From: Myxococcales bacterium
GTDB lineage: Bacteria > Myxococcota_A > Polyangia > Haliangiales > Haliangiaceae
Direction: 5' to 3'
DNA length: 64,000 nt
NCBI GenBank assembly: GCA_016720595.1
Contig: JADKKI010000073.1
Location: 23,079 to 87,078, forward strand
The notes below the pieces were generated by a model, which had not been told where the DNA came from, did not search any database, and worked only from the letters and a program-made list of their open reading frames with translations. This document shows, one piece after another, positions 1-9,065 of the stretch. The position numbers and the translations under genes are program-made. Each line of letters opens with the position of its first letter. The stretch's first letter is position 1.

Positions 1-1358
1 ACGCCGATCGCGATCGCGACGCCGAGGCCCGCGCAGCCGAGGAGGCCGAGCGCGAGCAACGCACGCCGCGGGCGTCGGGGCCGCCGCGCGAACGGCGTGG
101 TGGTGGCGAGGCTCGGGGCCGGGAGGGGCGCGCTGACGTCGGGCGCGACGAACGGCGTGGTGGCGAGGCTCGGGGCCCGCAACGAGAGGGTCGCGCTGAC
201 GTCGGGCGCAACGAACTGTGTGGTCGCGCCGAGCACCTCCGGCGCCGCTGGCTCGTCGAGCAGATCCGCGGGATCGCCGAACGTCGGGGCGAGGGGCACC
301 TCGTCGAGATCGAGCGTGCGCTCGATCACCGCGACGAGTGAGGGCTCGTTCGCCGGCTCGCGGACGAACGGCTCCGTCGCCTTGGGCTCGAGCTCGATCC
401 AGGGCGCGCTGCGGATGCCGAGCTCCGCCTCCATCGTGCGCGCGATCCACCGCGCGCCGATGCCCACCCCCGCGGCGGCGGCGTACGCCTCGAGCCGATC
501 GGCGAGCTCGCCGGTGGTCGTCATCCGCGCCTCGGCCGCGGGTGCGACGGCCGAGAGCATGATCGCGGCGAGCTCGGGCGCGAGGTTGTTCACGAGGGTG
601 CGCGGGTCGGGGATCTGCCCCGACAGCACCTTGTGGAGCGACGCGACGTCGTTGTCGGCCCAGAACAGCCGGCGTGCGGTGACCAGCTCGAACAGGATCA
701 CGCCGAGCGAGAACACATCCGCGCGGCGATCGAACGCGTGACCACGGCACTGCTCCGGGGCCATGTACGTCACCGTGCCGCGCATCGATCCCGACAGCGT
801 CGACACGCGGGTGTCCTTCGCGATGCCGAAGTCCGAGACCTTGACGGTGCCATCCGCTCCGAGCAGGACGTTGTTCGGCGAGACATCCCGGTGGACGAGC
901 CCGAGGTCGGTGCCATCGAGGCCGGTGAGCTGATGCGCCTCGTGAAGCCCACGCGCCACGTCGATCACGATCGAGAGCGCGGCGCCGAGCGGCAGCTGGC
1001 GCACCGCGCCGGTCTCGGCGTCGGCGTGGGACTGCGTCTGCATCAGCGTGCGCAGCGACGCACCGTGGACGTACTCGATCGAGAGGTAGTCGTACCCATC
1101 GTGCTGCCCCGCATCGAGCACGGCGACGAGGTTCGGGTGACGCAGCCGCCCACCGAGCTCGGCTTCGCGGCGCAGCGACGTGGCAACCGAGGCATCGTTG
1201 CGCAGGTGCTCGAGCGGCCGCTTGATCACCACGTGACGCTGGAAGCCGTAGGCACGCTCGATGCGCGCGAGATCGATCCGCGCCGAGCCACCGGCGCCGA
1301 TCGCCTTGAGGATCCGGTACGGGCCGACGAGCACGGCCTCGGCCGTCACGGCGCTCAT
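1..1358 (-). CDS. Membrane-anchored Ser/Thr protein kinase, 3' end beyond window
   Basis: Hanks-type kinase expected to phosphorylate Ser/Thr of unknown partners at the inner membrane face. About 452 codons are visible. The kinase domain is roughly residues 10-285: a degenerate glycine loop (IGAGGSARIDLA, last Gly replaced), ATP lysine in HVVIKR, catalytic loop HRDVSPNN (the HRDVSP form common in myxobacterial kinases), SDFGIAK and MAPEQ. A Pro/Ala linker containing a tandem repeat follows, then an Arg-rich stretch and a hydrophobic segment (LLALGLLGCAGLGVA) that runs into the window edge. This is probably the transmembrane helix, so any outer sensor domain lies outside the window. The ATG overlaps the TGA of the upstream kinase as ATGA, implying translational coupling. 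Confidence 0.9.
   Translation of the reverse strand, partial: MSAVTAEAVLVGPYRILKAIGAGGSARIDLARIERAYGFQRHVVIKRPLEHLRNDASVATSLRREAELGGRLRHPNLVAVLDAGQHDGYDYLSIEYVHGASLRTLMQTQSHADAETGAVRQLPLGAALSIVIDVARGLHEAHQLTGLDGTDLGLVHRDVSPNNVLLGADGTVKVSDFGIAKDTRVSTLSGSMRGTVTYMAPEQCRGHAFDRRADVFSLGVILFELVTARRLFWADNDVASLHKVLSGQIPDPRTLVNNLAPELAAIMLSAVAPAAEARMTTTGELADRLEAYAAAAGVGIGARWIARTMEAELGIRSAPWIELEPKATEPFVREPANEPSLVAVIERTLDLDEVPLAPTFGDPADLLDEPAAPEVLGATTQFVAPDVSATLSLRAPSLATTPFVAPDVSAPLPAPSLATTTPFARRPRRPRRALLALGLLGCAGLGVAIAIG
91..213. repeat. Two tandem ~60-bp repeats in the kinase linker
   Basis: Units 91-150 and 151-213 both begin aacggcgtgg and share most of their sequence, with small in-frame differences. 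On the minus strand they encode a duplicated FVAPDVSA...PSLATT linker between the kinase domain and the membrane helix. Likely a slippage or unequal-crossover duplication of a flexible linker. Confidence 0.7.
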
Positions 1359-2362
1359 GTGCGCGGCGCCCGTCCGCGTGAGGTGGGCGAAGTGGGCGTG
1401 CGCGGCGTGGGTGTGCCCTGCTCGGGGAGCCACGCACCGCTCGGCACGCCTGCCGCCCGCGTCCGCGCCTGCTCGACGAGGGCGCCGATCACCGAGCGCG
1501 ACTGCGACCAGCGCTGGGTCGCCGCGAGCGCGTCGAGGGCGTCGACCAGGGCGCGCGCCGTGGGATAGCGCTGCTCGCGATCACGTGCGAGGGCGCGGCG
1601 CACGATCGCCGCGAGCGCGGGCGGATAGCCCGGGCGTCGCTCGGCGGGATCGGGCACGTCGCCGCTCAGGATGTGCGCCATCGCCATCGGGCCGGGCTGC
1701 GCAGAGAACAGCCGCGTGCGGGTGGTGACCTCGAACAGCAGCGTGCCGAGGCTGAACACGTCGGCGCGGCGATCGAGGGACTCGCCGAGGATCTGCTCGG
1801 GCGCCATGTACGGCGCCTTGCCTTTGATCGTGCCGGAGACGGTGTGATAGCTGCGCGACTTCGCCTTCGCCACGCCGAAGTCCGCGATCTTGACGTCGCC
1901 GGCGCGGCCGAGCAGTACGTTGCTCGGGCTGACGTCGCGATGCACGAGGTGGAGCGGCGCGCCGCTGCCATCGGTGGCGTCGTGGGCGGCATCGAGGCCG
2001 GTCGCCAGCTCGGCGATGATCGTCACGCCGACCGCATAGGGCAGGGCGCCGCGGTGGTTGCGGAGCAGCGTGCGCAGATCGCACCCCTCGACGTACTCGG
2101 TGACCAGGAACGCTCCACCGTCGAACAGATCGAAGTCGATGATCTGCACGATGTTGCGGTGGTGGAGGCCGGCCGCGATCCGCGCCTCGTCCACGAACAT
2201 CATCGCCACGCGCTCGTTCTCCACCAGCTCGTTGCGGATGACCTTGATCACCACGGGGCGCTCGAACCCGTGGGCGCCCTCGATCCGGCCGAGGTGGACC
2301 TCGCCCATCCCGCCACGTGCGAGCAGCCGGTCCACGCGATACCGCCCGAGCTGTGCCAACAC
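1355..2362 (-). CDS. Ser/Thr protein kinase (soluble)
   Basis: Hanks-type kinase of about 335 residues. It shows [12 protein letters not shown] (glycine loop), [10 protein letters not shown] (ATP lysine), [13 protein letters not shown] (catalytic loop), [10 protein letters not shown], a threonine/serine-rich activation loop and YMAPEQ. After the kinase domain (about residues 5-265) comes a short Pro/Thr/Arg tail with no membrane helix, so it is probably cytosolic. I chose the GTG at 2362 because it directly precedes [13 protein letters not shown], the usual N-terminus of such kinases; an in-frame TTG at 2458 would add 32 unusual Arg-rich residues. Its stop overlaps the start of the next kinase (ATGA), so the two kinases form a coupled pair and may act in series or on each other. 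It is divergent from the protease gene at 2508. Confidence 0.88.
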   Translation of the reverse strand: MLAQLGRYRVDRLLARGGMGEVHLGRIEGAHGFERPVVIKVIRNELVENERVAMMFVDEARIAAGLHHRNIVQIIDFDLFDGGAFLVTEYVEGCDLRTLLRNHRGALPYAVGVTIIAELATGLDAAHDATDGSGAPLHLVHRDVSPSNVLLGRAGDVKIADFGVAKAKSRSYHTVSGTIKGKAPYMAPEQILGESLDRRADVFSLGTLLFEVTTRTRLFSAQPGPMAMAHILSGDVPDPAERRPGYPPALAAIVRRALARDREQRYPTARALVDALDALAATQRWSQSRSVIGALVEQARTRAAGVPSGAWLPEQGTPTPRTPTSPTSRGRAPRT

Positions 2363-2507
2363 CTGTTTGCGATCATGCCACGGAACGGTGGCTCCCCGAG
2401 TTGCCGTCTGGCCGGCGGCTCGAGTTGCGCGGCGCGGTGGCGCGCGGAGGAACCTCAAACGAGATCAACGATGTCGTGACGGCATGGTTCGTGGACCCCA
2501 CCTGGGC

Positions 2508-4001
2508 ATGCGCAGTCGCTTCCTCGTTCTCTCGCTGATGAGCCTCCCTCTGTTCGCCGCATGCGCCGGATCTGAGGACTCCGGCCCCACTCCCTACGAT
2601 GACGAGTTTCCGGTCTCCGACGACAACGTCAACGCCGGAGCGCCCGACAACCACTCGCTACCGGATGACAACAAGGCCGATGCGCAGTACCCCGAGAAGT
2701 TCGAGGTCGCGGATCAATCGCCCGTGAAGAGTCAGGGCAGCCGCGGCGTGTGCTCGATCTTCGCATCGACCGCGTTGATCGAGAACCTCTACATCAAGGC
2801 CGGCATGCCGGTCGCCGAGGCCGATTTCTCCGAGCAGTACCTGCAGTGGGCCGCGAAGAACCTCCAGCACTCGTTCGCCAACACCGAGGGTTCGAGCTCC
2901 GATGCGAACCTGAAGACGGTGGTCGCGTTCGGCACGATCAAGGAGAGCGATTGGGCCTACGAGACCTTCCCGTGGTCGGCGACCAACGATGCGGCCTGCA
3001 CGGGCGGTGAGGACCTGCCGACCAAGTGCTACACGAACGGCGAGCCGCCGGCATCGGTCGCGAACGCCCTCAAGTTCAAGCTGCCTTCGACCCGGTGGAT
3101 CAACACCAACTCGATCAAGGCGCACCTCTCGACCAAGAAGACCGGCGTCAATGTCGGCCTGACGTTCTTCTACCAGGCATGGAACCACCGTCGCTCGACG
3201 ATCCCGGTGAATGCAGACCTGTGGCGCAAGGGCATCGTCACGTACCCGAACGCGAAGGACAAGACCGAGTCGGCGACGCACCGCGCCGGTCACGCGATCC
3301 AGATCGTCGGCTGGGACGACACGCTCGAGGTCCCGATGCGCGATGGCGACGGCAACCCGGTGCTCGACGCCGCCGGTCAGCCCAGGAAGGAGAAGGGGTT
3401 CTGGATCTTCAAGAACTCGTGGGGCACGGCGAGCTTCGGCGTCGATCACCCGACGGGGCCCGGCTACGGGTACCTCTCGATGCAGTACGTCGACGAGTAT
3501 GGTTCGGCCGTGGTCGCCGAGTTGCCGTCGCTCAACACGGCCGCCGAGGTCTGTGACGATGCGGCCAGCGCCGACGAGGACGGAGACGGCAAGGCGAACT
3601 GCGTCGACACCGACTGCGCGATGGCGCCGGCCTGCTCGGGCGCGGGCACCGCGCACAACTACAGCGCGACGCCGGCGACCGCGATCCCCGACAACAACGC
3701 CACGGGCGCGAGCTCGACGATCACCGTCACCGATGCGGGCACGTTGACCGAGGTCAAGCTGACGGTCGACATCACGCACACCTACCGCGGCGATCTCAAG
3801 GTCACGCTCTCGCACGCGGGCACCGACACGCTGGTGTTCAACGCGACTGGCGGCTCCGCCGATGATCTGAAGATGACGTTCCCGGTGCCGGCGCAGGCCG
3901 GCAAGGCGCTCGCGGGTGCGTGGACGCTGACGGTCGTGGACGGCGCGGCGCAGGATCTGGGCACCCTCAACAGCTGGGCGCTGGAGACGGTCTCCCGCTG
4001 A
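2508..4001 (+). CDS. Secreted papain-like (C1-fold) cysteine protease with C-terminal P domain, probable lipoprotein
   Basis: A 497-residue exported protein. The N-terminus MRSRFLVLSLMSLPLFAAC is a signal peptide ending in a lipobox-like FAAC, followed by an acidic linker. The papain-fold domain (about 60-330) has the nucleophile in KSQGSRGVCSIFAST (Gln and Cys), His in RAGHAIQIVGWDD and Asn in FKNSWG. The usual CWAF after the nucleophile reads CSIF. A Cys-rich Asp segment (DEDGDGKANCVDTDC) leads into a P/Homo-B domain (about 385-495; DITHTYRGDLKVTLSH, GAWTLTVVD), a module normally found behind subtilases. An in-frame ATG at 2484 is also possible. Likely an outer-surface protease; its substrate is unknown. 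Confidence 0.85.
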   Translation: MRSRFLVLSLMSLPLFAACAGSEDSGPTPYDDEFPVSDDNVNAGAPDNHSLPDDNKADAQYPEKFEVADQSPVKSQGSRGVCSIFASTALIENLYIKAGMPVAEADFSEQYLQWAAKNLQHSFANTEGSSSDANLKTVVAFGTIKESDWAYETFPWSATNDAACTGGEDLPTKCYTNGEPPASVANALKFKLPSTRWINTNSIKAHLSTKKTGVNVGLTFFYQAWNHRRSTIPVNADLWRKGIVTYPNAKDKTESATHRAGHAIQIVGWDDTLEVPMRDGDGNPVLDAAGQPRKEKGFWIFKNSWGTASFGVDHPTGPGYGYLSMQYVDEYGSAVVAELPSLNTAAEVCDDAASADEDGDGKANCVDTDCAMAPACSGAGTAHNYSATPATAIPDNNATGASSTITVTDAGTLTEVKLTVDITHTYRGDLKVTLSHAGTDTLVFNATGGSADDLKMTFPVPAQAGKALAGAWTLTVVDGAAQDLGTLNSWALETVSR

Positions 4002-4022
4002 TCTTCGACGGGATCGTGCTGC

Positions 4023-4041
4023 CCCACGCTCGTGGGCTTTT
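4023..4041 (+). terminator. Weak intrinsic terminator candidate
   Basis: A 5-bp stem CCCAC/GTGGG with a 4-nt loop is followed by CTTTT, 22 nt after the protease stop. Short stem; it may act together with the stronger hairpin at 4079. Confidence 0.4.
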
Positions 4042-4078
4042 GATTCCGGGGCCCCTGCTCATGCAGACACCCTGGTGA

Positions 4079-4109
4079 GCGGCGCCCGACCCGGGCGCCG
4101 CGCTTGTTT
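4079..4109 (+). terminator. Probable intrinsic terminator after the papain-like gene
   Basis: A perfect 10-bp GC stem (4079-4088 paired with 4092-4101) with a 3-nt loop is followed by GCTTGTTTC. A weaker hairpin with TTTT (4023-4041) precedes it, so the 4002-4265 gap seems to hold two tandem termination signals. The rest of the gap shows no coding sequence. Confidence 0.6.
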
Positions 4110-4265
4110 CCGGACTGCGAGTTCTGCAGAGCGCTCCGCAGATCCTGCAGTCCTCGATCGCAGGAGATCTCGCAGCCCGAGCGTGATCCCCGCGCGGAAC
4201 TGCGCGTCATCACACGCACTGCGTAGACGCCTTCGCGTGGCGCGCGGCTTGCGTCACGAAGCTGC

Positions 4266-5273
4266 GTGGCACTCGCACCAGGCACCATCTTCGCCGGCCG
4301 TTACCGGATCCGGGCGTTGCTCGGGCAGGGCGGGATGGGCAGCGTCTACCGGGCCGAGCATCTGGGCCTCGGCAAGGACGTGGCGCTCAAGGTTCTCGGG
4401 CGCCTGTCGCACGAGCTCGAGGATCGGTTCGAGCGCGAAGCGCGCGCGATCGCACGGCTCGACCATCCCGGCTGCGTGCGCGTGTTCGACTACGGCGAGG
4501 ACGATCGCGGGGTGCAGTTCATCGCGATGGAGCTCGTCGATGGCCCGACCTTGCACGCGGCGATGGGCGGCGACGTGCTGTCCGTGCCCCGGGCGCTCCA
4601 CGTGGCCAAGGCGGTGCTCTCCGCGCTCGCCCATGCGCACGGCCAGGGCGTGATCCACCGCGACGTGAAGCCCGAGAACATCATGTTCTCCACGCGCAGC
4701 GCGTTTCGCGTGGTGCTGATCGATTTCGGCCTCGCGAGCCTGCGCGACGCCCCGGCGCTCACTGGCTCGGGCATGGCGATGGGCTCGCCGTCGTACATCG
4801 CGCCGGAGCGGCTGCTCGGGCAGGCCCACGATGCACGCTCGGATCTCTATGCGGTGGGCGTGGTGCTCTACGAGATGATCTCGGGGATCCGGCCGTTCCT
4901 GGGCGCGACCCCACAGGAGATCATGGCCAACGTGCTCGCGCGGCCGCCGCGCCCGCTGCGGGCGCTGGTGCCCGATGTCTCGTCGGCGCTCGATGCGGTG
5001 ATCCGGCGGGCGCTGGCCAAGGATCCGGCGCGCCGGTTCGCGGACGCCGAGGAGATGCTGTCGGCGCTCACCGATGTCGAGGCGTTCGAGGCGGCGATCG
5101 CCGCGGAGCCCGCACCACCAGGAGCTCCGGCCGGCGCGCTGGACGGCGACGCTGACGCCGAGCCGAGCGCGTCGATGACGATGGCGCAGCTCTCGATCTT
5201 CCAGCCGTCGCTGTGGCAGCGGCTGTGGAGCCGGATCCGCTACGGGCGCTGGCGGTGGCGCCCCAGCCACTGA
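4266..5273 (+). CDS. Ser/Thr protein kinase
   Basis: A 335-residue Hanks-type kinase. [20 protein letters not shown] gives a complete glycine loop, DVALKVL the ATP lysine, [13 protein letters not shown] the catalytic loop, LIDFGLAS the DFG motif, and SYIAPERLL the APE motif with a P+1 region. The kinase domain ends near residue 265. The remaining acidic linker ends in an unusual Trp/Arg-rich tail ([18 protein letters not shown]) that could lie on a membrane or bind nucleic acid; there is no hydrophobic helix. The start is a GTG with no clear Shine-Dalgarno sequence. The gene stands alone between the terminators behind the protease and the collagen-like genes. Confidence 0.88.
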   Translation: MALAPGTIFAGRYRIRALLGQGGMGSVYRAEHLGLGKDVALKVLGRLSHELEDRFEREARAIARLDHPGCVRVFDYGEDDRGVQFIAMELVDGPTLHAAMGGDVLSVPRALHVAKAVLSALAHAHGQGVIHRDVKPENIMFSTRSAFRVVLIDFGLASLRDAPALTGSGMAMGSPSYIAPERLLGQAHDARSDLYAVGVVLYEMISGIRPFLGATPQEIMANVLARPPRPLRALVPDVSSALDAVIRRALAKDPARRFADAEEMLSALTDVEAFEAAIAAEPAPPGAPAGALDGDADAEPSASMTMAQLSIFQPSLWQRLWSRIRYGRWRWRPSH

Positions 5274-5368
5274 GCCCGGCCCTGCCGTGACCTGAGGTGA
5301 TCCGATCTGATCCGAGCTGACGTGCGACTGTTACGTCGTGCGCGCGTCCGGACGGATATACCCCTCCC

Positions 5369-6592
5369 ATGTTCGCTCGCGCCCTCGCTTCCACGTTGAT
5401 CTCCGTCCTCGTCGCCTGCTCGAACCACGCCGCGGGTGACGATCCGGGCGGCGAGGGTCCGCCGGGACCGGAAGGTCCGCAGGGGCCCGCAGGTGCGCAG
5501 GGGCCGGTCGGTCCGCAGGGGCCGCCGGGTGAGGTCACCGTCCTCGATGGTGGGACGATCCAGGGGCCGCCTGGCCCGCAGGGCCCGACGGGCCCGACGG
5601 GTGCGGCTGGTCCGCAGGGCCCGGCCGGCGCCGACGGTGCTCAGGGTCCGCAAGGTCCGCAGGGACCGGCGGGGAGCATGGGGCCGGCAGGTGCGGCCGG
5701 GGCGGCGGGGGCGATGGGCATGACGGGGCCCGCGGGGCCGACGGGCGCACAGGGCGTCCCCGGATCGCAGGGCCCGGGCGGTGCGGTGACCGGCGAGGCC
5801 GCGGCGCAGTTCGCGGGCTTCACGAGCACGACGTACACGGGCGTCGCAGGCGGACGCGAGGTGATGCACGCGCGGTGCGCGGCCGCGTTCACCGGATCGC
5901 ACCTGTGTCACGTCGCCGAGTATCAGCTCGCGAACGCGGCGACCGTGCCGCCGGCGAGCGGTGCGTGGATCGATATGAGCGGCGGCGTCGAGGGCTACAA
6001 CGCGAACGTCACGGTCTCGAACGAGGTCGCGAGCACCGATCTCGGGCGCTACGCGGGCCAGCTCTACACGGGCAACTGCGACAACTGGACGACGGCGACG
6101 AGCAGTGGCAGCACCACGTTCGGCGAGACCATCAACCCGGCGACGCCGACCGCGGTGGTGTGCACGTCGTCCCACGCGCTCGCGTGTTGCTCGACGCCCT
6201 ACGTCGAGGGCTTCCGCGGCTTCACCACGGCGAGCGTCACCGGCGTTCGCCCGGGCGGTCGCGCCGAGATGCACCAGCTGTGCGGCGCGCAGTTCGCGGG
6301 CAGTCACATGTGCCACGTCGCCGAGTACCAGCGCGCGACGCCGACCGTGTCTCCGCCTGCCGCCGGCGCGTGGCTCGACATGAGTGGCTACCTCCGCTCC
6401 GGCAGCAGTGTCTCGAACGAGGTCGCGTCGCAGCACATGGGCCGCTACGCGGGGCAGCTCTACACCGGCAACTGCGACAACTGGACGGCCGCCACGAGCA
6501 GCGGCAGCACGACGTTCGGCGAGACGATCACGCAGGCAGGACCGACCGCGTCCGTCTGCACCAGCGCGCGCCCGATCGCCTGCTGCGAGTAG
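5369..6592 (+). CDS. Collagen-like lipoprotein with two C-terminal Cys-rich domains (paralog 1)
   Basis: A 407-residue exported protein. The signal peptide ends in VLVAC (lipobox). Residues about 27-135 are Gly-X-Y collagen repeats, rich in GPQGP and GPPGP, interrupted once by the stretch [12 protein letters not shown]. Behind them lie two tandem domains of about 120 residues sharing the pattern GSHx[28 protein letters not shown] and a terminal C...CC. I do not recognise the Cys-rich domain; six or more conserved Cys and an aromatic core suggest a disulfide-bonded globular head at the end of a trimeric collagen stalk. It is followed after 36 bp by a close paralog. Collagen stalk and head architecture suggests a surface adhesin or spacer, which is inference. 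Confidence 0.88.
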   Translation: MFARALASTLISVLVACSNHAAGDDPGGEGPPGPEGPQGPAGAQGPVGPQGPPGEVTVLDGGTIQGPPGPQGPTGPTGAAGPQGPAGADGAQGPQGPQGPAGSMGPAGAAGAAGAMGMTGPAGPTGAQGVPGSQGPGGAVTGEAAAQFAGFTSTTYTGVAGGREVMHARCAAAFTGSHLCHVAEYQLANAATVPPASGAWIDMSGGVEGYNANVTVSNEVASTDLGRYAGQLYTGNCDNWTTATSSGSTTFGETINPATPTAVVCTSSHALACCSTPYVEGFRGFTTASVTGVRPGGRAEMHQLCGAQFAGSHMCHVAEYQRATPTVSPPAAGAWLDMSGYLRSGSSVSNEVASQHMGRYAGQLYTGNCDNWTAATSSGSTTFGETITQAGPTASVCTSARPIACCE

Positions 6593-6628
6593 CCGCCGAG
6601 GAACCGCCGAGGAATCGCAGAGGAATCG

Positions 6629-7813
6629 ATGACGACCATGTACACGCTCGCTCGTTCGCTGTTCGTGCTCGGCTCGCTCGGGCTCGCGCTCGGCGCGTGC
6701 TCGAGCCATGCAGGCGGTGATGATCAAGCCGGCGTCGAAGGTCCGCCGGGCCCCGAGGGCCCTCGAGGTCCGCAGGGGCCGGCAGGTCCTCAGGGACCAC
6801 CGGGCGAGGTCACCGTGCTCGATGGCGGAACGATCCAGGGACCCCCAGGTCCGCAAGGCCCGGCCGGTCCGCAAGGCGCCGATGGTGCACAAGGTCCGCA
6901 GGGCATCCCGGGCACCGCAGGATCGATCGGTCCCACGGGCATGACCGGCCCGATGGGGATGACCGGATCGACGGGGCCCGCGGGGCCTGGAGGTCCGCAA
7001 GGCGTCGCCGGTGCGATGGGGCCAGGCGGGATGGTCACCGGCGAGGCGGCCGCGCAGTTCGCGGGCTTCACGAGCACCGCGATCACCGGCGATGGAGGTG
7101 GGCGCGAGGCGATGCATGCGCGGTGTGCCGCGGCCTTCGCCGGTGCGCACCTCTGCCACGTCTCCGAGTACATCCTCGCGAACTCCGCCACCGTGCCGCC
7201 CGCCGGCGGCGTGTGGATCGATTCGAGCGCCGGCATCGAGGCCTCGGCGTCGAGCTCGGCGCTGATCAACGGCACCGGCCACGTGCGCCTCGGCCGCTAC
7301 TCCGGTGCCTCGCAGGTCAACTGCGCCGGCTGGAACGCGGGCGCCGGCACGCTCGGCTACATCCTCACGATCGCCGGCGAGTCACAGGTTCAGTGCTCGT
7401 CGTCGCACACGCTCGCGTGCTGCACCACGCCGTACGCCGAGGGCTTCCGTGGCTTCACCACGGCCACCGTGACCGGCGCACGCCCCGGGGGCCGCGCCGA
7501 GATGCACCAGCTGTGCGGCGCGCAGTTCCCCGGCAGCCACCTCTGCCACTTCGCCGAGTACCAGCGCGCCACCCCGACCACGACCCCGCCCGCCGCGGGC
7601 GTGTGGATCGATTCGAGCGCGTACCTCCGCACGCAGGGCGACGCGTTCCCCGAGAACAACGCCGCCACCGGCGAGATGGGCCGCTATGCCGGCGGTTCGC
7701 AGCTCAACTGCTCGGCGTGGACCCAATCGGCATCGCTCGGGTACAGCCTCACGGGCAGCGGCATGGCGCAGGGCCAGTGCTCGGTGGCACACGCCCTCGC
7801 GTGCTGTGAGTAA
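6629..7813 (+). CDS. Collagen-like lipoprotein with two C-terminal Cys-rich domains (paralog 2)
   Basis: 394 residues; a tandem duplicate of the preceding gene. Signal peptide with lipobox LALGAC, then Gly-X-Y repeats (about residues 35-140) carrying the identical interruption [12 protein letters not shown], then two Cys-rich head domains ([10 protein letters not shown] and [11 protein letters not shown], terminal CC or CCE). The heads differ from paralog 1 mainly in the middle: NCDNWT becomes NCAGW or NCSAW, and the GSTTFGETI stretch is replaced. The stalk is nearly unchanged while the putative ligand face varies. Two possible starts, ATG 6629 and ATG 6638. Probably co-transcribed with paralog 1. 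Confidence 0.87.
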   Translation: MTTMYTLARSLFVLGSLGLALGACSSHAGGDDQAGVEGPPGPEGPRGPQGPAGPQGPPGEVTVLDGGTIQGPPGPQGPAGPQGADGAQGPQGIPGTAGSIGPTGMTGPMGMTGSTGPAGPGGPQGVAGAMGPGGMVTGEAAAQFAGFTSTAITGDGGGREAMHARCAAAFAGAHLCHVSEYILANSATVPPAGGVWIDSSAGIEASASSSALINGTGHVRLGRYSGASQVNCAGWNAGAGTLGYILTIAGESQVQCSSSHTLACCTTPYAEGFRGFTTATVTGARPGGRAEMHQLCGAQFPGSHLCHFAEYQRATPTTTPPAAGVWIDSSAYLRTQGDAFPENNAATGEMGRYAGGSQLNCSAWTQSASLGYSLTGSGMAQGQCSVAHALACCE

Positions 7814-7959
7814 GGGGACGGTTTCAACTTGAGCAACTTGCGATCGGCAACTCCGCGAGATTCCATGCTCGCCATGCGCACCCCGTGCGCCTCGCGCGTG
7901 CCCCGCACCCCGCACGCCTCGCCGGCCTCGCCGGCCTCGCGGGGCCTCGCTCGCGGTTG

Positions 7960-8979
7960 TCAGCGCGTTGCGACCGTGCGGATCTTGGTGAGCAGGCCGG
8001 CCTTCGCCGTCGCAGGCATGAACGCGGCGCGGGCGGCGTTCTCGGCGACCAGCGTCAGCTCGGCTGCGCTCAGATCGAGGGCCTCTGCAATCGCGCGGTA
8101 GTTCTCGCCGATGTAGCCGCCGAAGTACGCCGGATCGTCGGAGTTGATCGTGACCGCCACGCCCTGGCGGAGCAGCCGCGCGAAGTTGTGCTGGCGCAGA
8201 TCCTTGACCACGCACAGCTTGAGGTTCGACAGCGGGCACACCGTGAGCGGGATCCGATCGCGGACGAGGCGCGCGACCAGCGCCGGATCCTCGTCGCAGC
8301 GCACGCCGTGATCGATGCGCTCGACCGCGAGCACGTCCAGCGCATCGACGATGTACGCGGCCGGCCCCTCCTCGCCGGCATGCGCGACCAGGCGCAGGCC
8401 GAGGCTCCGCGCCTTGGCGAACACGCGCGCGAACTTCGCCGGCGGATTCCCGCGCTCCCCCGAATCGAGGCCGACCCCGATGAAGTCGCTGCGAAACGGC
8501 ATGGCCGCCTCGAGCGTCGCGAAGGCGTCCTCCTCGGAGAGGTGGCGGAGGAAGCACAGGATCAGCTCGGAGGTGATGCCGTAGCGGCGGTGCGCATCGT
8601 CCATCGCGTCGCGGAGGCCGGAGAACACGACCTCCATCGGGATGCCGCGCGCCGTGTGGGTCTGCGGATCGAAGAACAGCTCGGCGTGGACGACGTTGTC
8701 CGCGTGCGCGCGCGTGAAGTACGCCATCGCGAGCGCATAGAAGTCCTGGCGGTCGCGCAGCACCGCGCAGCCCGCGTAGTAGAGATCGAGGAACGATTGC
8801 AGATCGTGGAAGTTGTAGGCCGCGCGGACGGCCTCCACCGAGGCGTACGGGAGCGCGATCCCGTGCTTGCCGGCGAGGCTGAACATCATCTCCGGCTCCA
8901 GGGAGCCCTCGATGTGCAGGTGCAGCTCCACCTTGGGGAGCCGCTGGATGAGCTGGGCACGCGCCGGGTCGATGGGCAT
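7960..8979 (-). CDS. add: Adenine deaminase (adenosine deaminase superfamily, type 3)
   Basis: 339 residues, the usual family length. Zinc-dependent deamination of adenine (or adenosine) to hypoxanthine (or inosine) in purine salvage, cytosolic. Metal-binding His20/His22 lie in KVELHLHIEGSLEPE; further motifs are HAGEEGP (third His and catalytic Glu region), IDHGVR and NSDDPAYFGGY (metal Asp). The signatures FLDLYYAG, FFDPQTHTARG, LRHLSEEDAFATLE and PLTVCPLSNLKL fit the adenine deaminase subgroup better than classical adenosine deaminase, and that choice is from family knowledge. Divergent from tex across 86 bp. The 7814-7959 gap holds only a short GCCTCGCCG-type repeat and no gene. Confidence 0.88.
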   Translation of the reverse strand: MPIDPARAQLIQRLPKVELHLHIEGSLEPEMMFSLAGKHGIALPYASVEAVRAAYNFHDLQSFLDLYYAGCAVLRDRQDFYALAMAYFTRAHADNVVHAELFFDPQTHTARGIPMEVVFSGLRDAMDDAHRRYGITSELILCFLRHLSEEDAFATLEAAMPFRSDFIGVGLDSGERGNPPAKFARVFAKARSLGLRLVAHAGEEGPAAYIVDALDVLAVERIDHGVRCDEDPALVARLVRDRIPLTVCPLSNLKLCVVKDLRQHNFARLLRQGVAVTINSDDPAYFGGYIGENYRAIAEALDLSAAELTLVAENAARAAFMPATAKAGLLTKIRTVATR

Positions 8980-9049
8980 CCGACGCTGATACCAGAAACC
9001 GCCCGCGGATCCGACCCTGATCCAGCTTGCCGCTCGGAGGCGCCACGGC

Positions 9050-9055
9050 TACGGT
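9050..9055 (+). promoter_or_regulatory. -10-like TACGGT 10 nt before the tex start
   Basis: TACGGT ends 10 nt upstream of ATG 9066, leaving room for a leader of only a few nucleotides. One of a recurrent set of TAnnnT boxes in this window. Confidence 0.4.
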
Positions 9056-9065
9056 CGCCGGCTCC

